Below, one piece after another: positions 7,433 to 14,613 of a stretch of DNA of 22,290 bases. Positions within the stretch are counted from its first letter, which is position 1; every line of letters starts with the position of its first letter. The notes under the pieces were generated by a model. It worked only from the letters and a program-made list of their open reading frames with translations. It did no database searches and had not been told where the DNA came from. Source of the DNA: Lachnospiraceae bacterium (GTDB lineage: Bacteria > Bacillota > Clostridia > Lachnospirales > Lachnospiraceae); contig CAAGKE010000011.1 of NCBI GenBank assembly GCA_900770325.1, positions 1-22,290 of the forward strand, given 5' to 3'. Both the position numbers and the translations under genes were made by a program.

Positions 7433-8437
7433 CTATAACTGCGGAGAACGGGTCAGAACCTTCAGCTCCTTATGGTTGATGATCTCGATCAGTCCCCGCA
7501 GTGTACTGTTCTTCGGGTCCTGAATATGATAGATCGGAAGTCCTGTCTCCTTCTGTATGTAAATGGGCAGGTTCAGCAGCATGGAAACGCCGCCGGTAAG
7601 GAAAATTCCCTCCTGCGCAATATCTTTCATAATCTGGGGCGGAGTCCTGTCATAAACTGACCGGATATTTTCCACGATCTGGTCGATGGTATCCACGATG
7701 GCAACACTGACTGCCAGGGAAGGGATCACATCAGATTTGGGAAGCCCGGAAAGAGTATGGATTCCGAAGATCTTCCGTTCCAGTCTGGGTCCGTTGATCA
7801 TAAAAGCCAGATTATTCTTAAGCTGCTCCGCCGTGCGCTGGCCAATATGAATATTAAATTTCCTGCGTATCATGGTACGGATATCCTCATCCAGTTTTTT
7901 TCCGCCGATTTTCAGGGTCTGTCCGAGAATCACATTTCCTCCGGAAATAACAGAAATTTCCGTAGTATCTGCTCCAATATTTACTACCATATGACCCTGG
8001 GGGGAAAGCACCGGAAGGCCGATGCTTATGGCATCGGCAATACCCTTATCCACCAGACGGACCTTGCTGGCGTTGATATGACCGCTGAGCACATTAAAAA
8101 ATGCCCGCTGCTCTACCGGCGTTACGTTTGTGGGAACCGCCAGGCAGATGCCGGAACGCGTCTGGGTAAAAGAAGTGAATTTTTTCAGAGTATGCGAAAG
8201 CACCAGTTCCATATTGGTGGCACTGGCGATCACACCGTTTACCATGGGGCAGGAAACCTCCACGTTTACCGGATTTTTTTCATACATTTCATAAGCGGCA
8301 TCTCCAATGGCCAGCACCTGATTCTGATTGCGGATAGCGATCATATTTTTGCTGTTCATAAATTTTTTGCCGCTCTTATCACGAAGCTTAATTGTATCTG
8401 TACCTAAATCTACCCCGCAAATATTTTGAAATAACAT
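7433..8437 (-). CDS. mreB: Divergent MreB-like actin homologue
   Basis: A 334-residue actin-fold protein in the MreB slot just before mreC and mreD. Alignment by eye to MreB is continuous: phosphate-1 CGVDLGTDT (8-15), VPTNVTPVEQRAF, GLPVLSPQGHMVVNIG, ISVISGGNVI, RRKFNIHIGQRTAEQLK (191-207) and the adenosine motif GIFLTGGVSMLLNLP (277-291). Key positions differ. The usual IEEPMAAAIG reads VDKGIADAIS (129-138), which replaces the catalytic Glu with Lys131. The usual DIGGGTTE reads NIGADTTE (153-160). Such changes predict altered or lost ATP hydrolysis (inference). The length is normal and there is no frameshift. The ATG has AAGGGG eight bases upstream. Confidence 0.9.
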   Translation of the reverse strand: MLFQNICGVDLGTDTIKLRDKSGKKFMNSKNMIAIRNQNQVLAIGDAAYEMYEKNPVNVEVSCPMVNGVIASATNMELVLSHTLKKFTSFTQTRSGICLAVPTNVTPVEQRAFFNVLSGHINASKVRLVDKGIADAISIGLPVLSPQGHMVVNIGADTTEISVISGGNVILGQTLKIGGKKLDEDIRTMIRRKFNIHIGQRTAEQLKNNLAFMINGPRLERKIFGIHTLSGLPKSDVIPSLAVSVAIVDTIDQIVENIRSVYDRTPPQIMKDIAQEGIFLTGGVSMLLNLPIYIQKETGLPIYHIQDPKNSTLRGLIEIINHKELKVLTRSPQL

Positions 8438-8461
8438 AAATCATTCCCCTTACTGCCTGCC

Positions 8462-8490
8462 GGTTACTGCTCCCATCGTTCACAGTAACC
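8462..8490. repeat. Palindromic intergenic repeat, copy B (radC-mreB gap)
   Basis: A perfect 8-bp inverted repeat, GGTTACTG and CAGTAACC, around 13 bases, in the roughly 60-bp gap between radC and mreB. The 27-bp core (8463-8489) matches copy A at 2141-2167 in opposite orientation. A half-site GTTACTGT also occurs at 7410-7417 in the mreB-mreC gap. It sits upstream of the mreB ribosome binding site with no U-tract after it. Confidence 0.55.
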
Positions 8491-8500
8491 AGAATATCTA

Positions 8501-9202
8501 TCAGATCAGTCCTTCCCGGCGGAAACTGACAGCCTTATGGTCCCCGATCACAATATGATCCAGCAGTTCAATTCCCAATAATATACCACTTTCTTTGACA
8601 CGCTGCGTCATCAGACGGTCTTCTTCGCTTGGTGTGGGATTCCCGCTGGGATGATTGTGAAGCAGGATAATAGAAACTGCGTGATAACGGAAGGCGCACA
8701 AAAAAATCTCTCTGGGAGAAATCAGGGTAGCGTTCACTGTTCCCTTTGAGATCACTTCTTCTCCCAGCAGGCGTCCCTTGCTGTTTAAAAGCAGCAGCAA
8801 CAGTTTTTCCTGTTCTTCATGCCGGAAATCTTCCATATAATATTCTGCTACAGTTTCCGGATCTGAAAAAGACAGTGAACTCCCCGCCTGTGTCTTTGCG
8901 ATTCTCCTGGACAGCTCTGCGATACACTTCAGCTGAATCGCTTTTACTTTTCCTATCCCCCTCACTTTTACAAGCTCGGCCAGGGACAGATGATAAATAC
9001 CCAGTAATCCCTCTTCTGTAGATAATGACAATACTCTTCTGGACAGCTCAAGGGCAGGCTCCCCTCTTGAACCTGTCCTCAAAATCACCGACAGAAGCTC
9101 CGCATCTGTCAGGCTGCCGGCTCCAGAATGCCAGCATTTTTCGTAAGGCCGCTCCTCTTTCGGGAGACATTTCATCGTCTGGCTGCTTTTGTGTTCATCC
9201 AA
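8501..9202 (-). CDS. radC: RadC family JAMM/MPN-domain protein
   Basis: A 233-residue protein with an N-terminal helix-hairpin-helix-like region (LTDAELLSVILRTGSRG, LVKVRGIGKVKAIQLKCIAELSRR) and a C-terminal JAB1/MPN metalloprotease-like domain carrying the zinc motif HNHPSGNPTPSEED. The DNA-repair role given by the name is not well established for the family. Its start is uncertain. TTG at 9202 has AAGG nine bases upstream. An ATG at 9175 gives MKCLPKEERPYEKC, which matches the usual RadC N-terminus but has no good ribosome binding site. Location just before mreB is common in Bacillota. Confidence 0.93.
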   Translation of the reverse strand: MDEHKSSQTMKCLPKEERPYEKCWHSGAGSLTDAELLSVILRTGSRGEPALELSRRVLSLSTEEGLLGIYHLSLAELVKVRGIGKVKAIQLKCIAELSRRIAKTQAGSSLSFSDPETVAEYYMEDFRHEEQEKLLLLLLNSKGRLLGEEVISKGTVNATLISPREIFLCAFRYHAVSIILLHNHPSGNPTPSEEDRLMTQRVKESGILLGIELLDHIVIGDHKAVSFRREGLI

Positions 9203-9251
9203 TTGATTTTACCTTAACGCTCTTTCCCGTAATTTAACCTCTATTATTTCA

Positions 9252-10931
9252 TCATTTCTCCAGAAAGTCAATGCTAAATTTAGAGGCTATGGCCTCCGCC
9301 ACACGTATCCCGTCCATGGCAGCAGAGGTGATTCCGCCGGCATAGCCGGCTCCTTCTCCGCAGGGATAGATGCCGGAATAACTGGATTCAAGCCCTTCAT
9401 TCCGGCAGATACGCACCGGAGAAGAAGTTCTGCTCTCCACTCCGGACAGCAAAGCATCCGGATCAGAAAAGCCCTTGATCTGCCGTTCAAAAGCCGTAAT
9501 TCCTTCCTCTATCGCACTGCTGATACTCTCAGGGAAGATACTGCGAACATTGGCGGGACAAAAATTCCCTTTCATCTGCGGCAGAATTTTCCCAAAATGT
9601 TTTGTGGGAATATTCTCTTTGAAATCTTCAAAACGCTGTACCGGTATTTTTCCCTGCCCGGCAGCATATGCCTTTTTCTCCAGTCTGCGCTGAAATTCCA
9701 GACCGTCCAGCGGACCGGTACCGCCGAAATCCTCCGGAGAAACGGTAACAACAATGGCACTGTTGGCATTTTCCCCTGCCCTGTCATGATAACTCATACC
9801 GTTTACCGCCAGCATTCCCGGTTCAGAGGAGGCATTCACTACGTAACCGCCGGGACACATACAAAAGGAATATACGCCCCGTCCGTCCGGCAGCTTATGT
9901 GTGACCTTATAGGGCGCCGCATCCAGTTCATAGGGACAGTTTTCTCCGTACTGACTGTCATTGACTGTCTTCTGGGGATGCTCGATCCGCACCCCCACCG
10001 CAAAGGATTTTGCCTGCATTTGCAGCTGGTGGTCATAAAGCATCCGGAAGGTATCCCGTGAACTGTGCCCGATGGCAAGCACCAGTACCTTTGTATCCAG
10101 ATACCAGATTTTGGAAGTTTCTGCACCTGGAAACTGCTGCCGGACCGGTGCACTGTTTTGCCTGATATCCTGCCCGGTATCCTGCAGGACAAGCCGGTAG
10201 GTTCCGTCCGGCAGTCGGGAAAAATCAGACAATTTTGTATGAAAATATACCTGTCCGCCCAAAGACAGAATCTCATTTCGCAGATTCTGAACCACAAGAG
10301 CCAGCACATCCGTCCCGATATGGGGTTTACTGTCAAAAAGAATTTTCGTATCTGCTCCTGCCTGTACAAAATTTTTTAAAACATAATGAATCTTACCATC
10401 CGGATCCTTTACCAGAGTATTCAGCTTTCCATCCGAGAAAGTACCTGCTCCGCCCTCTCCGAACTGAACATTGGAATCCGGATCCAGATTTCCTGTTTTC
10501 CAGAAATGCTCCACACTGTGCTGACGCTCCGGTACCGGCAGCCCCCGTTCCAGAAGAATAGGGCAAAATCCTGCCCGGGCCAGCATCAGCCCGCAGAACA
10601 GACCGGCCGGGCCTGTACCCACGATGACGGGACGCAGTTTTAGAGGCTCTGCCCCCGGAGCCGGAAACCGGTATTCTCTTGGCTGAATATAAGACACATT
10701 TTTATTTCCAGTATTTTTCAAAATCCTTTTTTCCTGTTTCTCTCCAAGTCCGTCCACATCAACCGTATACACATAATAAATATCCGGACATTTTCTTGCA
10801 TCAATGGAGCGGCGAATGATCTCATGTGAAAAAGACTGATTCTCGCTTATCCGCAGACTTTTTCTGACCGCATGGATGAGATCTTTTTCTGAATGATCGG
10901 GCGGAAGCTTTAACTGTTGAATGCGAAGCAT
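9252..10931 (-). CDS. COG2509-type NAD(P)/FAD-dependent dehydrogenase
   Basis: A 559-residue flavoprotein. Residues 1-90 form a small N-terminal domain (MLRIQQLKLPPDHSEKDL). The FAD-binding Rossmann motif VIVGTGPAGLFCGLMLARAG follows near residue 103, then VQFGEGGAGTFSDGKL and, at the C-terminus, GIYPCGEGAGYAGGITSAAMDGIRVAEAI. This arrangement matches the COG2509 family (uncharacterised FAD-dependent dehydrogenases); the physiological substrate is unknown. The ATG at 10931 has AGAAAGGA at good spacing, so nine codons of a longer frame are excluded. It lies 43 bp downstream of a second, unrelated-type flavoprotein gene. Confidence 0.9.
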   Translation of the reverse strand: MLRIQQLKLPPDHSEKDLIHAVRKSLRISENQSFSHEIIRRSIDARKCPDIYYVYTVDVDGLGEKQEKRILKNTGNKNVSYIQPREYRFPAPGAEPLKLRPVIVGTGPAGLFCGLMLARAGFCPILLERGLPVPERQHSVEHFWKTGNLDPDSNVQFGEGGAGTFSDGKLNTLVKDPDGKIHYVLKNFVQAGADTKILFDSKPHIGTDVLALVVQNLRNEILSLGGQVYFHTKLSDFSRLPDGTYRLVLQDTGQDIRQNSAPVRQQFPGAETSKIWYLDTKVLVLAIGHSSRDTFRMLYDHQLQMQAKSFAVGVRIEHPQKTVNDSQYGENCPYELDAAPYKVTHKLPDGRGVYSFCMCPGGYVVNASSEPGMLAVNGMSYHDRAGENANSAIVVTVSPEDFGGTGPLDGLEFQRRLEKKAYAAGQGKIPVQRFEDFKENIPTKHFGKILPQMKGNFCPANVRSIFPESISSAIEEGITAFERQIKGFSDPDALLSGVESRTSSPVRICRNEGLESSYSGIYPCGEGAGYAGGITSAAMDGIRVAEAIASKFSIDFLEK

Positions 10932-10974
10932 ATTTTTCCTTTCTTTTCCATAAAACAATGGGATTTATCTTCTT

Positions 10975-12306
10975 TCAAGATGACAGCGCCGCAGCATGTC
11001 CGGCCGCAAAACCGCTGGACCAGGCCCACTGGAGATTATAGCCGCCGCAGGGCCCGTCCACGTCCAGAAGCTCTCCGGCAAAATATAATCCCGCGTCTTT
11101 CCGGGATTCCAGCGTATCGGGATATACCTCCGACAAAGGTACGCCTCCGGTGCAGACCTGGCACTGGGAGAAGGATCGGGATCCCGATACGGAAAGCTTC
11201 AGAGCTTTTATCTTTTGAACAAGCTGACCGGTCTGTGCCATTGTCAGATTTGCGGCAGGGCTTCCCGGCCTGATCTTCAGATCTTCTAAAACTGCTGCCA
11301 GAAGCTTTCTGGGAAGAAGCCCGGACAGTGCGGTAAGTACAGATACATCTGATCCGGACCAGCGCCGGGCTGTCTGTATCAGATACCGTTCCAGTTCTTC
11401 TGCTGACAGTTCCGGCAAAAGGTCAAGAACAGCCTGCACCTTTTCTCCCCTGTTTAAAGCAAGCACTGCATAGCGGCTTACCTGAAATACCACAATGCCG
11501 GAGATACCGTTTTCCGTAATCTGCAATTCGCCGGAATCCTCCGCCAGCAGCTTTTCTGCGGGCCCGGTCCATTTTTTTTCTCCGATACCCGTTTTCTTCT
11601 CCCTGTCGGGACAGCTATAGATGCTTACCTTTGCCGGACAGCGTACACCGGCGCAGGCTGCCAGGAATCTGCGGTTTCCGGTATTTAACGCGGTCAGAGC
11701 CGGAAGTACCGGAGCTATGGTATGGCCTGCCTGTTTTGCAAGCAGATATCCGCTGCCATCGGATCCGGTGGTTTCCGCTGCCCGTGATCCGCAGCAGAGA
11801 ATCAGCCGGTCACAGGAATAGTTCCAGGTCCCGGTCTGTACCAGCCATTTCCCCTCTCCTCCCGCATCCGGAAGGAATTGTTTTATCTGAATGATTTTTT
11901 CAGAAAATTTCAGCTTGATTTTCAGACGCCTCATCTCCGCCAGCAAAAGCTCCAGCACACTGCCGGCCTGACCGGTAACGGGATAGACATATCCGTTTTT
12001 TTCTGTGGTAAGAAGTCCCAGCGAATGGAAAAAATCCAGGGTATCCGCCACCGGAAACTGCCTGAAAATATGCTCCGTAACGCTTTCTTTTTCCAAAACC
12101 GGATCATCCAGGACCGTCCGGTATTTCCGGGGCAGTCCGGAATCCAGATTTGTCAGGTTGCACCGTCCGTTTCCGGTAAGAAGAAGCTTTTTTCCCGGTT
12201 TCTCCATTCCTTCCAGAACCGTCACCTGCGCTCCGCATCTGGCAGCAGCGATTGCCGCCATCATACCGGCAGGACCGCAGCCTCCTACAATGATCTGCCG
12301 GCTCAT
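10975..12306 (-). CDS. HI0933/BaiN-type NAD(P)/FAD-dependent oxidoreductase
   Basis: A 443-residue flavoprotein of the HI0933/YhiN family (also annotated as aminoacetone oxidase family or BaiN). The FAD motif IIVGGCGPAGMMAAIAAARC is at residues 5-24, followed by the family hallmark KPGKKLLLTGNGRCNLTN, a second hallmark PVTGQAGSVLELL, and the C-terminal AGELLDVDGPCGGYNLQWAWSSG. One clostridial family member (BaiN) acts on bile-acid intermediates, but the family is broad, so no substrate should be assumed. The start codon overlaps the upstream stop as ATGA, indicating translational coupling to the PLP enzyme gene. Confidence 0.92.
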   Translation of the reverse strand: MSRQIIVGGCGPAGMMAAIAAARCGAQVTVLEGMEKPGKKLLLTGNGRCNLTNLDSGLPRKYRTVLDDPVLEKESVTEHIFRQFPVADTLDFFHSLGLLTTEKNGYVYPVTGQAGSVLELLLAEMRRLKIKLKFSEKIIQIKQFLPDAGGEGKWLVQTGTWNYSCDRLILCCGSRAAETTGSDGSGYLLAKQAGHTIAPVLPALTALNTGNRRFLAACAGVRCPAKVSIYSCPDREKKTGIGEKKWTGPAEKLLAEDSGELQITENGISGIVVFQVSRYAVLALNRGEKVQAVLDLLPELSAEELERYLIQTARRWSGSDVSVLTALSGLLPRKLLAAVLEDLKIRPGSPAANLTMAQTGQLVQKIKALKLSVSGSRSFSQCQVCTGGVPLSEVYPDTLESRKDAGLYFAGELLDVDGPCGGYNLQWAWSSGFAAGHAAALSS

Positions 12307-13634
12307 GGAAGCTTCACCAGATTTTTCTCATACAGCTTCTGCAGCGACATGAGAATTCCCAGCTTTGCATGCTCCCAGGTCAGTCCGCCCTGGAAATATA
12401 CGGCATAAGGGGGCTTAATCGGCCCATCCGCACTCAGTTCTATGGAGGAGCCCTGTACAAAAGCACCTGCTGCCATGATCACATCACTGTCATAGCCCGG
12501 CATCGCCCATGGTTCCGGAGTTACATAGCTGTCCACCGGTGCAGCCGCCTGTATCCCCTTGCAAAATTCAATTACACCCTCCGGGAAACCAAATTCCACT
12601 GCCTGAATAATATCATGACGACTTTCCCTGCTGTCAGGAACCACTGAAAATCCCAGAGACTCATAAATATTGGCGGCAAAAATCGCTCCTTTTAAAGCGC
12701 CGGCAGTTACAGTAGGCGCCAGGAAAAATCCCTGGTAAAAGGAACGCATCACATTCAGGGATGCGCCAACTTCCCGTCCGAGTCCCGGGGAAGTCAGGCG
12801 AAAGGCTGCATTTTCCACGCATTTTTCTGTTCCGGCAATATAACCGCCGATGGGAGCCAGGCCGCCGCCGGGGTTTTTGATCAGGGATCCTACCACCATA
12901 TCCGCCCCCACATCAGAGGGTTCGATTCTTTCCACAAATTCCCCGTAGCAGTTGTCCACCATGCAGATGATATCCGGATTGATCTGTTTTACAAAAGCAA
13001 TCGCTTCTCCGATAGCCTGCACCGAAAGAGTCGGCCGGGGCAGATATCCCTTGGAACGCTGTATCTCCACCAGCTTCGTTTTCGGACCGATGGCCTTTCT
13101 GATTTCTTCGAAATCAAAGCTTCCGTCCGGCTTTAGCTCCACCTGCCGGTATGTAACTCCGTATTCCGCCAGAGAACCGTTGGAGGGCCGGATTCCGATC
13201 ACCTCCTCCAGAGTATCATAGGGCTTTCCGCTGATGGAGATCATCTCATCCCCCGGACGCAGATTACCGGAAAGGGCAATGGCCAGAGCGTGCGTCCCGC
13301 AGGTGATCTGGGGACGAACCAGCGCTGCCTGGGTATGAAAGGTATCTGCATACACCTTTTCCAGATCATCTCTGCCCATATCATTATAGCCATACCCGCT
13401 GCTGGGATTAAAATGATCCGCGCTGATACGGTTTTTCTGCATGGCGTGAATTACCTTAAGCTGATTATATTCCGCCGTTTCATCGATTGCGCGAAAACGT
13501 TCTTTTAATTTATCTTCTATATTCTTTCCATACGCATAGATTTCCGGAGCGATGCCCATCTGTCCGTACATGGCTTCCACGGTGACACTATCTCCGGCTG
13601 TATTTTTCTGGCAGTTTGCTGTTTCCAATGACAT
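12303..13634 (-). CDS. PLP-dependent methionine gamma-lyase / aluminium resistance family protein (YnbB, COG4100)
   Basis: A 443-residue fold-type I PLP enzyme of the YnbB/COG4100 family. Visible cofactor residues are Asp227 in CMVDNCYGEF (pairs with the pyridine nitrogen) and the Schiff-base Lys253 in GSLIKNPGGGLAPIGGYIAG. ITCGTHALAIAL (110-121) is the phosphate-side turn. Family members are annotated as cystathionine/methionine gamma-lyase-like, but the substrate is not settled. The ATG has AGAAGGA upstream and lies five bp after the miaA stop. The same enzyme is often found after miaA in related Clostridia (from memory). Confidence 0.92.
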   Translation of the reverse strand: MSLETANCQKNTAGDSVTVEAMYGQMGIAPEIYAYGKNIEDKLKERFRAIDETAEYNQLKVIHAMQKNRISADHFNPSSGYGYNDMGRDDLEKVYADTFHTQAALVRPQITCGTHALAIALSGNLRPGDEMISISGKPYDTLEEVIGIRPSNGSLAEYGVTYRQVELKPDGSFDFEEIRKAIGPKTKLVEIQRSKGYLPRPTLSVQAIGEAIAFVKQINPDIICMVDNCYGEFVERIEPSDVGADMVVGSLIKNPGGGLAPIGGYIAGTEKCVENAAFRLTSPGLGREVGASLNVMRSFYQGFFLAPTVTAGALKGAIFAANIYESLGFSVVPDSRESRHDIIQAVEFGFPEGVIEFCKGIQAAAPVDSYVTPEPWAMPGYDSDVIMAAGAFVQGSSIELSADGPIKPPYAVYFQGGLTWEHAKLGILMSLQKLYEKNLVKLP

Positions 13635-13639
13635 GATTC

Positions 13640-14596
13640 TTATCCTTCTTCCTTTATAATCTTCCGTTCCTGCAAAATCTTCAGCATATATTCTAAGACA
13701 GCTTCATCGTCCGTACCGAACTGTTCCCGGGAAAGCCATATCACGTCCCGTTCCCGGCGAAACCAGGTAAGCTGTCGTTTTGCAAAATGTCTGGTATCCC
13801 GTTTAATGATCCGTACAGCTTCCTCCAGAGGATATTTCCCGTCCAGATAATCCAGCATTTCCTTGTATCCCAGCCCCTGCATGGATACCATATCCCTGGT
13901 ATATCCTTTTTCCCGGAGTTTCAGAACCTCCTCCAGCAATCCGTCCCTCATCATCTGATCCACCCGGCGGTCGATCCGCTCATAAAGGGTTTCACGTTTA
14001 TCCGTCAGAACAAAATAGGCAGAATTGTAGGGAGAAGCTTTCTGATGCTCCTGCTCATTATGCTCTGAGATGGGTTCTCCGGTCAGATGATAAAATTCCA
14101 GTGCCCGGATGACCCGTTTGATATTATGTGCATGGATCTGCTCCGCCGATTTCGGATCCACCTTTGCAAGCTGCTGATGAAGATACTCCGCCCCTTCCTT
14201 CCGGGCAGTCTCCTCCAGCTTCTGCCGGTACTCTGTATTTTCTTCATTTTCCGTAAAATCAATATCATAGAGAACTGCCTGGATATAAAATCCGGTTCCT
14301 CCGGTCAGCACAGGAATATTCCCACGCTGCCAGATCTCCTTCATATATTTTTTCGCCAGTTCCTGAAACCTCACCACATGGAAGGGTTCATCCGGCTCCA
14401 GCTCATCGATCAGGTAATGGGGTACCCCCTGCATTTCATCGGGACGGATCTTTGCCGATCCGATATCCATCCCCTTATAGACCTGCATTGAATCGGCGGA
14501 CAGAATCTCTCCGCCGATCCGTTTTGCCAGTTGAATGGATAAAGCAGTCTTCCCTGCGGCCGTGGGGCCCGTCAGTATTACCAGCGGCTGTGTCAT
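13640..14596 (-). CDS. miaA: tRNA dimethylallyltransferase MiaA
   Basis: A 318-residue enzyme that prenylates A37 of tRNAs reading UNN codons, giving i6A, the substrate of MiaB. Visible are the P-loop LTGPTAAGKTALSIQLA at residues 6-22, the signature GGEILSADSMQVYKGMDIGSAK split across two strands, VPHYLIDELEP, LTGGTGFYIQAVLYDID, and the C-terminal KRDTRHFAKRQLTWFRRE. I chose the ATG at 14596 because AAAGGAG lies eight bases upstream. An ATG at 14617 overlapping the mutL stop would add seven residues (MKKGVSA) but has no ribosome binding site. Confidence 0.96.
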   Translation of the reverse strand: MTQPLVILTGPTAAGKTALSIQLAKRIGGEILSADSMQVYKGMDIGSAKIRPDEMQGVPHYLIDELEPDEPFHVVRFQELAKKYMKEIWQRGNIPVLTGGTGFYIQAVLYDIDFTENEENTEYRQKLEETARKEGAEYLHQQLAKVDPKSAEQIHAHNIKRVIRALEFYHLTGEPISEHNEQEHQKASPYNSAYFVLTDKRETLYERIDRRVDQMMRDGLLEEVLKLREKGYTRDMVSMQGLGYKEMLDYLDGKYPLEEAVRIIKRDTRHFAKRQLTWFRRERDVIWLSREQFGTDDEAVLEYMLKILQERKIIKEEG

Positions 14597-14604
14597 GGCA
14601 GACA

Positions 14605-14611
14605 CTCCTTT
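14605..14611 (-). promoter_or_regulatory. Ribosome binding site deciding the miaA start
   Basis: AAAGGAG on the minus strand, eight bases before the ATG at 14596 and downstream of the competing ATG at 14617. It supports the shorter MiaA. Confidence 0.7.
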
Positions 14612-14613
14612 CT

